64,000 nucleotides of DNA from DASTDH01 sp035601575 (GCA_035601575.1 DATNNZ010000288.1:1-64000), one strand, 5' to 3'; shown: positions 43,490-53,265, counted from the first letter of the stretch. Program-made: numbers and translations. Notes: generated from the sequence alone by a model not told the origin.

Positions 43490-44815
43490 CTACGCTTCAG
43501 CTCGTTGTCCGAGATTTTGTCCTTGTGCCTTTTCGTCGGCAGCACTCAGTGACTTCAGCGCCTGAAGCGGAGAAAAACGGCTCAATCCGGAAGCGATCAG
43601 TAATCCGAAGGCACAGACGACCAGTGTGGCCCTAATTCCGATACTTTCGCCCAGCCAGCCTCCGAAAAACGCTCCAAACGGCATGATACCGGTGACAATG
43701 AATCGAAATGCGCCGTTCATCCTTCCCAACATTGGGCTCGGGGTTAGCGTTTGGCGAATTGTCCAAGCGAAAACCGTGACCGCTGATCCTCCGGCACTGA
43801 GCACAAAGTAGGCAATTGCCAGTCCGATCACCCCAGCGAGATTCCCGGTATTTACTAGCGGAAAACAGAATGCCGCCAGAGCGGCCAAAATTGTCGACCA
43901 GATGACGAAAGGACCAGGCCCAAACCATCGGCCAAGCCGTTCCGCTCCGAAGGCACCCATCACTGCGCCAATACCGCCGAAGCTTACGGTCATACCAAAC
44001 ACTCCCGGCCTAATGCTCAGGTCACGCGTAGCATAGAGCACCAGTATGGCCATCAGCGCGTTCTGAAAAAAGTTATTGGCCGTAATCAGGCAGACCAGCG
44101 ATCGAATATGTTGCTCTTCGCCAACATAACGGAAACCGTCGGCGATCTGTTGAAGAATATTCCCTCGCCGATGCCGGGCACGAATTTCTTGATGTTTGAT
44201 TTTGAAGAGGCAGATCGCACTCAGAAAATAGGTAGAAGCATCTGCCAGAACGGCCATCGGTGCGCCCAGCAACTCTACCATCAACCCGCCTAGTCCGGGT
44301 CCTGTCGATTGGCCGAGAGCATACGACATCATGATCTTGCTGTTCGCATTCACAAGTTTATCTCGTTCGACGATTTCGGGAACATAGGTCTGGTAAGCCA
44401 TTTCAAATACGACCTTCAACGACCCCATCACAAACATTACCAGGTAGAGCACCCCCAGATGCAGCCACCCGAAAAGTACAGCTAACGGTACTATGGTGAT
44501 GAAAGCGCCACGGACTAGACAAGTAGCGATCATGAGCCAGCGCCGGATGCCAAGATCTGCCCAAACTCCAGCCGGCAACGTGAAGACCAGAAACGGCGCA
44601 AATTCCGCGGCCCGCAGCAGTCCCATTTGGAATGAACTTGCGTGCAAAGTAATCGCCGCTAACAACGGAACTGCGAACGCCGTTACTTGAGCGCCAAGAG
44701 TCGAAACTGTTTGGCCGGTCCAGAACAGCGCAAACGCTTGATTGATGAGGAAACTTCGACGCTGCTTAGGCCTAAACGCGGTGAGGTCCCCGGCAGCGTC
44801 CTCGAGGTTCTTCAC
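43490..44815 (-). CDS. MFS transporter, enterobactin-exporter-like
   Basis: The 441-residue protein has twelve membrane helices with 'FALFWTGQTVSTLGAQVTAFAVPLLA' opening, the MFS motif-A loop ('GVWADLGIRRWLMIATCLVR') and a GR-rich motif between TM2 and TM3, and 'YVPEIVERDKLVNANSK', the signature of MFS_3/EntS-like exporters. Substrates are likely siderophores, macrolides or other amphiphiles. Its 3' end cuts into the glutamate racemase fragment. Confidence 0.9.
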   Translation of the reverse strand: MKNLEDAAGDLTAFRPKQRRSFLINQAFALFWTGQTVSTLGAQVTAFAVPLLAAITLHASSFQMGLLRAAEFAPFLVFTLPAGVWADLGIRRWLMIATCLVRGAFITIVPLAVLFGWLHLGVLYLVMFVMGSLKVVFEMAYQTYVPEIVERDKLVNANSKIMMSYALGQSTGPGLGGLMVELLGAPMAVLADASTYFLSAICLFKIKHQEIRARHRRGNILQQIADGFRYVGEEQHIRSLVCLITANNFFQNALMAILVLYATRDLSIRPGVFGMTVSFGGIGAVMGAFGAERLGRWFGPGPFVIWSTILAALAAFCFPLVNTGNLAGVIGLAIAYFVLSAGGSAVTVFAWTIRQTLTPSPMLGRMNGAFRFIVTGIMPFGAFFGGWLGESIGIRATLVVCAFGLLIASGLSRFSPLQALKSLSAADEKAQGQNLGQRAEA

Positions 44816-45531
44816 TGCAGGTTCGCGCGCCCTTCTCTTTTTTTACTCAGCTCAAAATTCGACGGACCACCGCTAGCGAACTCAATGCGCCAATGCTTCA
44901 TGCAAAACTCGGCGCTGTTGCCCGCTCACAGAGGGGAACTCGCGGTCGAACAGCCGAGCCTTTCGTGACTTGATCCTTTAAATCGCCTATCGAAGAAATT
45001 CCACCAAATTTTCATAATTCGGCGCCGATTCGCGTTCGTCTTGCACATCGCACGAGAAACGGAGCACTTATATGCGGAATCTGTCGTTGATCTCAACCAA
45101 GGCTCGCTTATCTCGAAGCCAGGCGAAATCGAGGCGGCGGTTACGGTTACGAAGATATGTAAGCCTAGAGTGGAGCCGTCGATCGCACACGGAATTATTG
45201 TGTTAGTGGCAGCACCAAGTAGCTGCGACCAACCCCGCGATCGGGACCAAAAGATATACGGAATTCGTTCAAGATAACATGCGCCACCGTCGGTGCTGAA
45301 ACCGGCATTGACGATCTGGCCTCTCAACAGCGTTACCTATTCACGTCAAAGAACTTATATCCGTAAACTGTCCGCGTCGCTTCTCGGCTATTGCCTTTCG
45401 GATATCGGCTATTTGATGTGGGCTTTAGTCTCCTGACATAGGGCTGTCACAGGTCCGGCCTAATCTGCTCACAGCACTCGATCGGATGCTTCCATCCGGT
45501 CGGCTGTTTTGAAACAAGCAACGAGAAAGCA
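44816..45531. other. 716-bp stretch without a convincing gene
   Basis: Only spurious ORFs are present. The distal part holds a 10-bp stem-loop (CGATCGGATG at 45479-45488 and CATCCGGTCG at 45493-45502, loop CTTC), followed by GCTGTTTTG. It lies 30 bases before the next gene start and could be a leader hairpin or a terminator of upstream transcription. A decayed gene cannot be excluded. Confidence 0.4.
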
Positions 45532-45921
45532 ATGACCATGACCACTACTTGCAGAACCCTATCACCGAATGTGCGACCGGCACATCTGCACGAAGCTCCG
45601 ATTACTCCGTCATCTAGCGTCATCGACTTCGTTCCGGCCCGCGATCGCTGGTCGGAGGAAACCGATGACGTCTTCAGACAACTTAGAATCGAGCAGGAAG
45701 TACGTAAGGCTGCGGCTCGACGCAGACGTTCAATTGACCTGTACGATCCGCTCGAAGACTGGCTCTATTCGCTGGTTCCAGCGGCTGCCATTGTCGCTCT
45801 GCTCGTCGGAGTTCTCGGCCTGCTGGATTCCCATGCGCCAGGAACGGAAACGAACGTTAGCAAGAAGTCGACGACGATCGAGCAAAGTCTGCCGAGCCAA
45901 AGCAAGGATGGCAAATTCTGA
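45532..45921 (+). CDS. Small hypothetical single-TM protein
   Basis: The 129-residue ORF has a polar N-terminal half with a charged region ('RQLRIEQEVRKAAARRRRSI') and one membrane helix (about 80-100; 'LVPAAAIVALLVGVLGLL'). No family is recognised. The ATG follows AACGAGAAAGC, a weak ribosome site. The charged segment next to the helix suggests a cytosolic N-terminus. Confidence 0.5.
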   Translation: MTMTTTCRTLSPNVRPAHLHEAPITPSSSVIDFVPARDRWSEETDDVFRQLRIEQEVRKAAARRRRSIDLYDPLEDWLYSLVPAAAIVALLVGVLGLLDSHAPGTETNVSKKSTTIEQSLPSQSKDGKF

Positions 45922-46113
45922 TGCTGCCGCCGGCGACACCGATCGAAGAAAAGTTAGCCGATCTGGCGCTCAGCCCGTTCAGATGGGCTGAAAAAGGCCG
46001 ATGCCACACTTCAGCGGCCGGCCGCCGTTGCCCTAGTTTGAGGCTTCCTGGCCGGGAGTTTGGGCAAAACGCCTTTCTGCCCGACTGCAAAGCAGGCCTT
46101 GCGGAGTCGAATG

Positions 46114-46186
46114 TAGCAGCATCGTTGGGGGATCGCATGGAAGGACCGCGCAAGGAGGGATCCGGCCGCGCCCCCCAACGCTGCTA
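46114..46186. repeat. 73-bp imperfect hairpin element
   Basis: TAGCAGC-AT-CGTTGGGGG at 46114-46131 is inverted at 46171-46186 (CCCCCCAACGCTGCTA). The GC-rich loop contains further partial complementarity. It fills part of the 300-bp gap before the WYL regulator gene and has no ORF. Confidence 0.5.
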
Positions 46187-46222
46187 TTCCAGCCGCCAAA
46201 TTATTGCACTATATTAGGTGCG

Positions 46223-47185
46223 GTGAATCGCATCGATCGACTTGTTGCTATCCTGATCTATATGCAGGGGCGCAGGGTAACCCGCGCGGAGGATATTGCT
46301 GAGGAATTCGCGACTAGTATCCGCACCGTCTATCGGGACATTGCTGCTCTCGCCGAAGCCGGCGTTCCGATCGTCGGCGAAGCCGGTGTCGGATACAGCA
46401 TAATGAAGGGATACCATCTTCCGCCCGTGCATTTTACAACCGAAGAAGCTACCGCACTGATCACCGCCAGCATGTTGGTGGATCGTTTCGCCGACAGTTC
46501 ACTCACCTGGTCGATGACTTCAGCCCTGGCAAAAATCCGAGCGGTGCTGCCACCAGACCGTCAGGACCACATCGCAAGGTTGGAAAGCAGGATGTCTCTT
46601 CCATCCCTGCCTACCACGCCGCAGCGAATTCAATCTGCAAGTCTCTTCATTATCCAAAAAGCATTAGCAGATCGTACGGTACTGCGGATCTCTTATCGTG
46701 GCTCGGGCGCAATCGAACCGTTACGACGAGAGATCGAACCGTTGGGATTGACCTATTATGGGGACCGCTGGCACGTCATCGCCTGGTGTCGGGTTCGGCA
46801 GGACTACCGTGACTTTCGGACCGATCGCATCCAGGCCATTACGCCGCTGACCGAACAATTCGGTCCGCATGATCGTTTTTCACTGACTGATTTCCTTGGA
46901 CGATGGGATGATCAACCAGAACGGGTCAACGGTTCGATCCAAGTCGATCCGGTCGCTGCAGAGCGAATCCGGAAAGAAGCCCCATTCAAGATCCTCCGCG
47001 AAGAGCGGAACGAACAAGGCGTCACCTTTACGATAGAAGCCGGCAGATGGAATTGGTACGCGGGTTGGTTCCTATCTTTCGGAGATCACCTCCGGGTGAT
47101 AGAACCAGACGATTTGCGCACGTTACTCTGCGAAATGGCCCAAACCACCGCAAATCACCATCGGTCTAGCAGCGAACGACAATGA
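46223..47185 (+). CDS. WYL-domain HTH transcriptional regulator (YafY-like)
   Basis: The 320-residue protein has an N-terminal HTH_11-type winged helix ('DRLVAILIYMQGRRVTRAEDI' and 'FATSIRTVYRDIAALAEAGVP'), a WYL domain ('LRISYRGSGAIEPLRREIEPLGLTYYGDRWHVIAWCRVRQDYRDFRTDRI', quoted in parts) and a WCX C-terminal extension. WYL regulators sense nucleic acids or nucleotides and are common near defence or DNA-damage genes. No obvious target operon adjoins it. Confidence 0.92.
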   Translation: MNRIDRLVAILIYMQGRRVTRAEDIAEEFATSIRTVYRDIAALAEAGVPIVGEAGVGYSIMKGYHLPPVHFTTEEATALITASMLVDRFADSSLTWSMTSALAKIRAVLPPDRQDHIARLESRMSLPSLPTTPQRIQSASLFIIQKALADRTVLRISYRGSGAIEPLRREIEPLGLTYYGDRWHVIAWCRVRQDYRDFRTDRIQAITPLTEQFGPHDRFSLTDFLGRWDDQPERVNGSIQVDPVAAERIRKEAPFKILREERNEQGVTFTIEAGRWNWYAGWFLSFGDHLRVIEPDDLRTLLCEMAQTTANHHRSSSERQ

Positions 47186-47226
47186 ACAACAACGAACGAC
47201 GACGAACACCAACGCCGCTGGCGTTC
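47183..47226. repeat. Periodic A/C-rich array and hairpin upstream of nfeD
   Basis: GAACGACAAT-GAACAACAAC-GAACGACGAC-GAACACCAAC repeats with a 10-bp period. It is followed by AACGCC-GCT-GGCGTT, a six-base-pair stem. The array sits directly after the WYL gene stop and before nfeD. Confidence 0.5.
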
Positions 47227-47268
47227 GTTGACGTTCGCTGATAGGTTAGCGACAGACTTGAGCAGAAT

Positions 47269-48555
47269 ATGAGGCTGGCTGGCCTAGTGGTGGCGGTGTG
47301 GTGGTTTAGCGTTTTTGCGGCCGCGGCCGGCACCGAGAAGATCTGTTTCATCACCGTGGAGGGGCCAATCAGTCCAACAACGGCCGGTTATGTTTCTCGG
47401 GCCGTCGACGAAACGGCGTCACAGGGTGGCCAATGTTTAATTATCCAGCTCAATACTCCGGGCGGTTTACTCGATTCGATGCAGCGGATCGTTCAAAAAC
47501 TGTTAGCCGCTCCGGTCCCGGTAGTTGTTTACGTCGCACCTACCGGTGCCACGGCCGCAAGCGCCGGCTGTTTTATTACCTTGGCAGCAGATGTTGCCGC
47601 GATGGCTCCGGCGACAACGATCGGTGCGGCACACCCCGTAGCGCTCGGCGGGATCGGCGGAAATGAGGATACCAAGTCCGATTCTACCATGACTAAGAAA
47701 CTGGAAAATTTCGCTGCCAGTTATATTCAGGCGATCGCCACCAAACGAAGTCGAAACGTTGAATGGGCTGAATCAGCGGTCCGCGATAGCTCGTCAATTA
47801 CGGCGGAGAAGGCACGCGACCTGAAAGTGATCGAGATCATCGCAGTCGACCGTGACGACCTGCTCCGTCGGTTGGATGGCCGGGTTGTCAACAACAAGTC
47901 GTTGAAGACGGCCGACGCCCAGATCGTCGAGATCAAAATGTCCGCCGCCGAACAGATCTTTCAAGCCGCCTGGCGGCCCGAGGTCATGTATATCTTGTTG
48001 CTGGTCGCAATTTATGGAATCATCGGCGAACTCAATACGCCGGGAGCGATCCTGCCGGGAGTGGTCGGAGCAATCGCGCTGCTTCTGGCGCTTTATATGG
48101 CCGCGATCCTGCCGGTTAACATTACGGGACTTCTGCTCATAGGATTAGCAATCGCCCTGTTCATTATCGATATATTCGCGCCGACTCACGGTGTTCTGAC
48201 TACCGGTGGTATAGTCGCATTTTTGATCGGTTCGCTCATGCTCTTTAATCGTCAGGATCCAGTATTTCGTCTGTCACTCCAGTACATCATTCCCGGCGTT
48301 ATTCTAACTGCACTGTTCTTTGTAATGATCATCGGCAGCGGGCTTCGTGCCCAGCGTCTGCCGGTTAAGGTCGGCACAGAAACCATGATTGGGAAAACAG
48401 TTAATGCGCTTACACCAATCGATCTGACAGGTGGCAAGATTTTTTTGGAAGGAGAATACTGGAATGCGACCAGCGACATCCCAGTGGAAAAGGGACAGCT
48501 CGTTCAAATAAGCGCGGTCAAAGGATTGACGGTGAAGGTGCAGCCCAAAACTTAA
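47269..48555 (+). CDS. NfeD family membrane-bound serine protease
   Basis: The 428-residue protein has a signal peptide, a ClpP-like protease domain ('IQLNTPGGLLDSM', nucleophile S98 in 'GATAASAGCFI', a candidate lysine at 143/144 and 'SRNVEWAESAVRDSSSITAEKA'), three or four membrane helices (about 235-360) and a C-terminal OB-fold (NfeD domain). Archaeal homologues cleave the C-terminal hydrophobic tail of the SPFH partner; that partner gene follows 12 bases downstream. The pair likely acts in membrane quality control. Confidence 0.93.
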   Translation: MRLAGLVVAVWWFSVFAAAAGTEKICFITVEGPISPTTAGYVSRAVDETASQGGQCLIIQLNTPGGLLDSMQRIVQKLLAAPVPVVVYVAPTGATAASAGCFITLAADVAAMAPATTIGAAHPVALGGIGGNEDTKSDSTMTKKLENFAASYIQAIATKRSRNVEWAESAVRDSSSITAEKARDLKVIEIIAVDRDDLLRRLDGRVVNNKSLKTADAQIVEIKMSAAEQIFQAAWRPEVMYILLLVAIYGIIGELNTPGAILPGVVGAIALLLALYMAAILPVNITGLLLIGLAIALFIIDIFAPTHGVLTTGGIVAFLIGSLMLFNRQDPVFRLSLQYIIPGVILTALFFVMIIGSGLRAQRLPVKVGTETMIGKTVNALTPIDLTGGKIFLEGEYWNATSDIPVEKGQLVQISAVKGLTVKVQPKT

Positions 48556-48567
48556 CCACAGCGTTTC

Positions 48568-49347
48568 ATGTTGGAAGATTTCGCAAAATTGATTGCCTGG
48601 ATTGCTCCCGTGTTTGTCCTCGCGGCGATCTTCCTACCCCAGACCATCCGGATTCTGCGCGAGTACGAGCGCGGAGTAATCTTCCGGCTCGGAAAACTCC
48701 TGGGCACAAAAGGGCCAGGGCTAATTTTCTTGATTCCGGTTGTCGATAGAATGGTGAAAATGGATCTGCGCGTCGTGACGATTGACGTCGCACGTCAAGA
48801 AGTAATGACACGAGATAACGTGCCGGTAACGGTCGATGCCGTGGTTTATTTTCGGGTGGTTGAACCGGAGGCAGCAGTGGTTCGGGTAGAGAACTACCTC
48901 AAGGCTACTTCTCTGATTTCTCAAACCACACTACGCAGCGTGCTTGGACAAGCAGAGCTCGACGAGTTGCTTTCCCAGCGCGAGAAGATCAACCTGACGT
49001 TGCAGGAGATCATCGATCGGGCCACCGATCCGTGGGGTATCAAAGTGACGGCGGTAGAAGTGAAAGATGTCGTGCTACCAGACGGCATGAAACGCGCAAT
49101 GGCACGCCAGGCCGAAACCGAGCGCGAGCGCCGAGCCAAGATCATTAACGCGGAAGGCGAGTTTCAAGCCGCTGAAAAGCTGGTGCAAGCTGCGGCCATG
49201 ATTTCGGCTCAACCGATTGCGTTACAACTTCGATTTCTGCAGACAATGCGGGAAATCTCCAGCGAGCATAACACCACGACGTTCCTGCCGGTGCCGATTG
49301 ATCTCTTTAGACCCTTTATTAAACCAGAAAAAGAGAAGAACGAGTGA
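48568..49347 (+). CDS. SPFH/Band 7 (slipin, stomatin-like) protein
   Basis: The 259-residue protein has an N-terminal membrane hairpin (about 5-25), then the SPFH domain: 'RILREYERGVIFRLGKLLGTKGPGL', 'VVDRMVKMDLRVVTIDVARQEVMTRDNVPVTVDAVVYFRV' (in part), and 'ALKVTAVEVKDVVLP' type sequence with 'RQAETERERRAKIINAEGE' coiled coil. It oligomerises at membranes. It is cotranscribed with NfeD, the classical slipin-NfeD pair. Confidence 0.95.
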   Translation: MLEDFAKLIAWIAPVFVLAAIFLPQTIRILREYERGVIFRLGKLLGTKGPGLIFLIPVVDRMVKMDLRVVTIDVARQEVMTRDNVPVTVDAVVYFRVVEPEAAVVRVENYLKATSLISQTTLRSVLGQAELDELLSQREKINLTLQEIIDRATDPWGIKVTAVEVKDVVLPDGMKRAMARQAETERERRAKIINAEGEFQAAEKLVQAAAMISAQPIALQLRFLQTMREISSEHNTTTFLPVPIDLFRPFIKPEKEKNE

Positions 49348-49467
49348 CGTTTGTGATAGTTCCCATCGCCGAGAATCGCCAGCGACTTCATCTCAGCCCT
49401 CATGCCCGACCACAGGGAATTCGCCCGTATTCCCTATCCCGCGTTCTATCTTCTGTCCCTGGTTCCG

Positions 49468-50868
49468 TTAGATCGCTGCTTCTTCTTCCGCCAGGTAGCG
49501 AATCCGTTTGTTGATGTCGGTGTTAATTGAGTGATAAGGCTGGGCTAGATTGCCCTGTGCGAAGATAGTTCTGCGAATGTGTTCCACATCATCTTCGCCG
49601 ATTGCATCCGTGAAGATCGGCAGCAAATAGTCAACGCCAGCCCGCGAAGGTTTCATCAACTTGGGATCATAGAGCAACGGATGCATCCGGCGGGCGTGAA
49701 TGTATCCCCACCGGTCACGGAACCGGTTGGCATCATATCCTTCGACGTGAAATCCGCGGCTGGAGTTGTGCTGCAGTATGGCAACCGCATTATTCTGTCC
49801 TTCCAGCAGGAGTTCAACCGCTTTGGCCCCAAGTTGAGCGGCGTAGAAACGGTCGAAAAGGATCGGTCTTCCTCCTCGCTGAGTGTGACCAACTTTACGA
49901 GTGAAGACCGCTTCCCGGGCCGAGTTACCTCGACGATAGATCTGGAAATAGCGATCGCCGATCATCTGGATGAATTTATGTCGAAGCGCTTCCGCCGCGC
50001 CGCTCAACGCGACGTTCCCAGCCGGATCGGTCGTCCTGGTCTCGGCGCCGAGTTCACGCCCTTGCTCATCCACAATTCCTTCGCCACAGACGATGACGAC
50101 ATTTTTCTGCAGGTCATAAAGATGCTTCACTCGCTCTACCAAACGTTCCAGATCGAGCGGGTGCTCAGGCACAAGAATGATGTCTGGGCGACCGTAGGCT
50201 GAACCGAGTGCAAGATAACCAGAGTGCCGACCCATCACTTCGATAATCGCGATTCGTCGGTGGCTCTCCGCCGTAGTGCGAATGCGTTCGACGCCCCCGG
50301 CCGACACAAATACTGCAGTCGCGTATCCGGGGGTGACATAGTTGACAACATATTCCAAGTCGAAAACGGCCTGAGAACTTCTGTGCTCGTAACGGAATCC
50401 ACTTCTCGCGTCACTGTCTTTGATACGCACCCACTCATCGGGTTCGCTCGGATAATTGAGCCCGAGATCGTTGTCGATGGTTTTGGGCGCCAGAACAGTC
50501 GGCAGCCGCTCAGCCAATGGTTGCAGCCCGTTCAGCGTGCCATCGCCGCCCACACAGATGAGCCCTTCAATACCAAGCCCTTTCAGACGCGACGCTACTA
50601 AATCTAGTTCCGCCTTTTTCTCTGGGTCAACGTAATCGCGGGACGCGCCGATCAATGTACCGCCCTTGGTCGGATCGAGTTCTGGAATCTCCTGGTAGAG
50701 TGGATTGAGATGCACGTGTGGAACCCGCGGATTGAAAAGACAATTGAACCCCTTGATCAAACCGAAGATTTCGACCTTCAGCTGATTGGCCCGAACGACG
50801 GCACCATAGACGGTAGCGTTCATTGTCGGGGTATCGCCGCCAGCGGTTAGGATACCAATGCGTTTCAT
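49468..50868 (-). CDS. pfkA: 6-phosphofructokinase, probably ATP-dependent (G104/K124 type)
   Basis: The 466-residue enzyme has 'GILTAGGDTPTMNATVYG', the phosphate-donor loop GGDGT (Gly at the E. coli 104 position), 'PKTIDND' (Lys at position 124; catalytic Asp), 'EVMGRHSGYLAL' and a long C-terminal extension. Gly104 favours ATP, Lys124 is typical of PPi enzymes; enzymes with this G/K combination (clade X) are ATP-dependent. It phosphorylates fructose 6-phosphate in glycolysis. A gene symbol is used generically. Confidence 0.92.
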   Translation of the reverse strand: MKRIGILTAGGDTPTMNATVYGAVVRANQLKVEIFGLIKGFNCLFNPRVPHVHLNPLYQEIPELDPTKGGTLIGASRDYVDPEKKAELDLVASRLKGLGIEGLICVGGDGTLNGLQPLAERLPTVLAPKTIDNDLGLNYPSEPDEWVRIKDSDARSGFRYEHRSSQAVFDLEYVVNYVTPGYATAVFVSAGGVERIRTTAESHRRIAIIEVMGRHSGYLALGSAYGRPDIILVPEHPLDLERLVERVKHLYDLQKNVVIVCGEGIVDEQGRELGAETRTTDPAGNVALSGAAEALRHKFIQMIGDRYFQIYRRGNSAREAVFTRKVGHTQRGGRPILFDRFYAAQLGAKAVELLLEGQNNAVAILQHNSSRGFHVEGYDANRFRDRWGYIHARRMHPLLYDPKLMKPSRAGVDYLLPIFTDAIGEDDVEHIRRTIFAQGNLAQPYHSINTDINKRIRYLAEEEAAI

Positions 50869-51080
50869 GATGCGTTACGGCCGAACAGTAGCACACCGGC
50901 AAGCCCGAGAAACAAGTCCTTGCTTGCACCTACCTCACTGTCTGTCCGCATACGGCCAGACGACCTGCTCCTTGAACCATATGCGATTGAAAGGAAGCGG
51001 CTATTGTGCGGCGTCGGAGCCGCAACACACTTTCGGTCCTTTACGGGGCCACGAGGAAGCCTAAGAACGAGCCGGCGTTC

Positions 51081-51824
51081 CTACGCCGACCAGCCTCCAT
51101 CAATAATATGAATTTGTCCCGTAGTGAATCCAGATTCATCCGAGGCCAGGTAGACCGCCAGCGCCGCGATCTCGGAAGGTAGGCCTAGACGGCCCATTGG
51201 CTGACGAGCGACAAAAGCTTCTCGCACTTCCGCCTCAGTCTTACCTTCAAGTTGCGCTTGCGCTGCGATTCTCCCATTCAAGGAGGGAGATTCGACCGTC
51301 CCCGGACAGATCGCGTTGCACCGGACTTTTTGTCGGATGAAATCGACCGCAACGGCCTTGGTGAGGCCGACGACGGCTGCCTTGGTGACGCTATACAGGA
51401 ATCGGTTCGGGACACCTTTCAAACCGGCTACAGAGGAGGTGTTAATGATCGATCCACCGCCCTTTTCGATCATACCTGGTAGGAACGCTTTTATCATCCG
51501 AAACATCGAGCGTACGTTGAGGGTCATACCAAAGTCCCAAGCATCTTCGGTACAATCGTTGATGGAGCCGGCGTGAACAAACCCGGCGCAATTGAAAAGT
51601 ATGTCGATCGGTCCTGTGTGTGCAGAGCATTCCGCGATCATATGGGGTTGTGTCACATCCAATTTCAGTGTTTGCACATTCTGCAAATCGGACAGTACGG
51701 CCTCATTGATATCAGTTGCGATCACGTGCGCGCCCTCCCGCGCAAAGGCTTCCGCAGTGGCACGCCCGATACCTTGAGCCGCAGCGGTGATGAGAGCAGT
51801 TTTTCCGGCTAAACGTCCGTTCAT
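51081..51824 (-). CDS. SDR oxidoreductase, BDH2/DHRS6-like
   Basis: The 247-residue protein is a classical SDR with 'TAAAQGIGRATAEAFAREGAHVIATDIN', 'NCAGFVHAGSI', 'SSVAGLKG' and catalytic YSVTK, and 'CPGTVESPSL'. The pattern is very close to human BDH2/DHRS6 (4-oxoproline or hydroxybutyrate dehydrogenase) and to bacterial sugar-acid dehydrogenases such as those for 2-keto-3-deoxy-L-rhamnonate. NAD(H) is expected because of the Asp after the second strand ('ATDIN'). ATG at 51824 gives the family start; the frame is open 43 codons upstream without similarity. Confidence 0.88.
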   Translation of the reverse strand: MNGRLAGKTALITAAAQGIGRATAEAFAREGAHVIATDINEAVLSDLQNVQTLKLDVTQPHMIAECSAHTGPIDILFNCAGFVHAGSINDCTEDAWDFGMTLNVRSMFRMIKAFLPGMIEKGGGSIINTSSVAGLKGVPNRFLYSVTKAAVVGLTKAVAVDFIRQKVRCNAICPGTVESPSLNGRIAAQAQLEGKTEAEVREAFVARQPMGRLGLPSEIAALAVYLASDESGFTTGQIHIIDGGWSA

Positions 51825-52156
51825 AGAGAGGGAAGATTCCTTAGCCGCAGATTCACTAGATGAAAACAGATTAAATCCGATTTCTTCAAGACACTCGACC
51901 ACCGCGCGGTATGGGACGCCCGTTCTCCTCTGTATCGACCCACGACTGACCATCCGCGGAATCTGGTTGCGTTACGGGCTTGGAAAGCTAGCCTCTTGCT
52001 CGTGGCTGAACTCAGTAGAGCAGCCGCGGCTACTATAATCTTTCGTAAACTTCGTTCGGAAATGAATTTCCAATCGAGCAAAAAATCAGTAAAGAAAGGC
52101 TGCAAAAGAGCCGCAGTAGTAACGCAAGGACCAGCGCAAAGAGAGACGTAGTACCG

Positions 52157-52474
52157 ATGCGTAGAGATTTTATTCTTTCGAAAGTCGGGTCAAAGGAGAA
52201 GCATTTCACTTTCTCTGTCGCTCTGACCGCTATTTTTCTTGTCCTGTCGAATACGCATGGTTTCGCTCAGCGTGACTTCAATCGCCAGCCGAAGGGTAAC
52301 AAACCACGAGTCAATTTCTCGTTGATCCAGTATCGGGGCGGTCCTTCCGTAATAGGAATTCAGCCTCGGTCTCATCTGTCGCGATTCGTCAGAAATCTGA
52401 TCGTTGCTTTGCTAACCGCCTCCGGCGCTTCGCGCTGCGGAAAGTGTCCGACTCCATCGAGAACAATGCGCTGA
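52157..52474 (+). CDS. Doubtful small secreted protein
   Basis: A 105-residue ORF starts with a plausible signal peptide (hydrophobic 'FSVALTAIFLVLSNTHGFAQ'). The rest is unremarkable and the last 100 bases overlap the hydrolase gene antisense. TATAAT at 52034-52039 lies upstream without a good -35. No family recognised; it may be a decayed gene. Confidence 0.3.
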   Translation: MRRDFILSKVGSKEKHFTFSVALTAIFLVLSNTHGFAQRDFNRQPKGNKPRVNFSLIQYRGGPSVIGIQPRSHLSRFVRNLIVALLTASGASRCGKCPTPSRTMR

Positions 52475-53265
52475 TAATCGCTTGCGAAAGAGTTTTCTTT
52501 TCCGTCCGAGGTTGACGGATCGTTGCATGGATCGCCACCGCCGTGGATCACCAGGGTTGGAACAGAGATGATTCGATTGGCCGCCAGTTTCGCTTCGATC
52601 GTATCGTACGCCGGATCGTTTGCAGCATAGCCCCAACGCACTCGGTACGAGTGCAGGGTTACCTCGGGCCAATCGGGATTCTCGAAGGAGGCTGCGGTTC
52701 TGGCGAATTCCTCCTCCGGTATGCGCCAACTGGGGTTCCAAATTGTCCAGATGTATCGCGTAAAATTGAGGCGATCATTCCGCACCGTTTCGGCCCCACG
52801 ACCGAGAGCCAAATACCAATGGTACCAATAGTTCTGCGTCTGCCGGAACGAGAGGTTCTGGTTGGGATCGTTCGTTCCCCAGCCTACGGAGATCGCGACA
52901 CAATGATTGACTCGTTGCGGAGCAATACAACTCGCAATGTAAGCTGCGCGCGCTCCCCAGTCATGGCCGACCACCGCAAAGTGTTCGAGCTCAAGCACGT
53001 CAACCAAGTCAAGTAGATCTTGTCCCAGAGCCGATAGCTGTCCGGAGCGTGCGGTTTTAGGGGACCGGAACCGGGTTTTACCAAAGCCTCTAAGATAAGG
53101 GACAACTGTCTTGAATCGGGCTCCGTGAAAAGCAGGCAAGACTCGGTCCCAGGTTCGCACGTCATCAGGCCAGCCATGAAGTAGGATCACTGGATGTCCG
53201 TCTTCCGGTCCCGACAATTCACAGCCAATTGCGAGTGTTGGGGTTTCTATCGCGGCCAGTTGCAC
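52372..53265 (-). CDS. Alpha/beta-hydrolase, epoxide-hydrolase-like
   Basis: The 297-residue enzyme has the oxyanion motif 'ILLHGWPDDVRTW', a nucleophile Asp in 'VVGHDWGARAAY', a variable lid and 'VLDGVGHFPQREAPE' carrying the catalytic His. A nucleophile Asp with 'HGWP' is typical of epoxide hydrolases and haloalkane dehalogenases. Substrate unknown. Confidence 0.88.
   Translation of the reverse strand: MQLAAIETPTLAIGCELSGPEDGHPVILLHGWPDDVRTWDRVLPAFHGARFKTVVPYLRGFGKTRFRSPKTARSGQLSALGQDLLDLVDVLELEHFAVVGHDWGARAAYIASCIAPQRVNHCVAISVGWGTNDPNQNLSFRQTQNYWYHWYLALGRGAETVRNDRLNFTRYIWTIWNPSWRIPEEEFARTAASFENPDWPEVTLHSYRVRWGYAANDPAYDTIEAKLAANRIISVPTLVIHGGGDPCNDPSTSDGKENSFASDYQRIVLDGVGHFPQREAPEAVSKATIRFLTNRDR

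Noticed and set aside
44926..45327. Minus-strand ORF of 133 residues
   Set aside because: No domain, ribosome site or conserved composition; likely chance ORF in a non-coding stretch.
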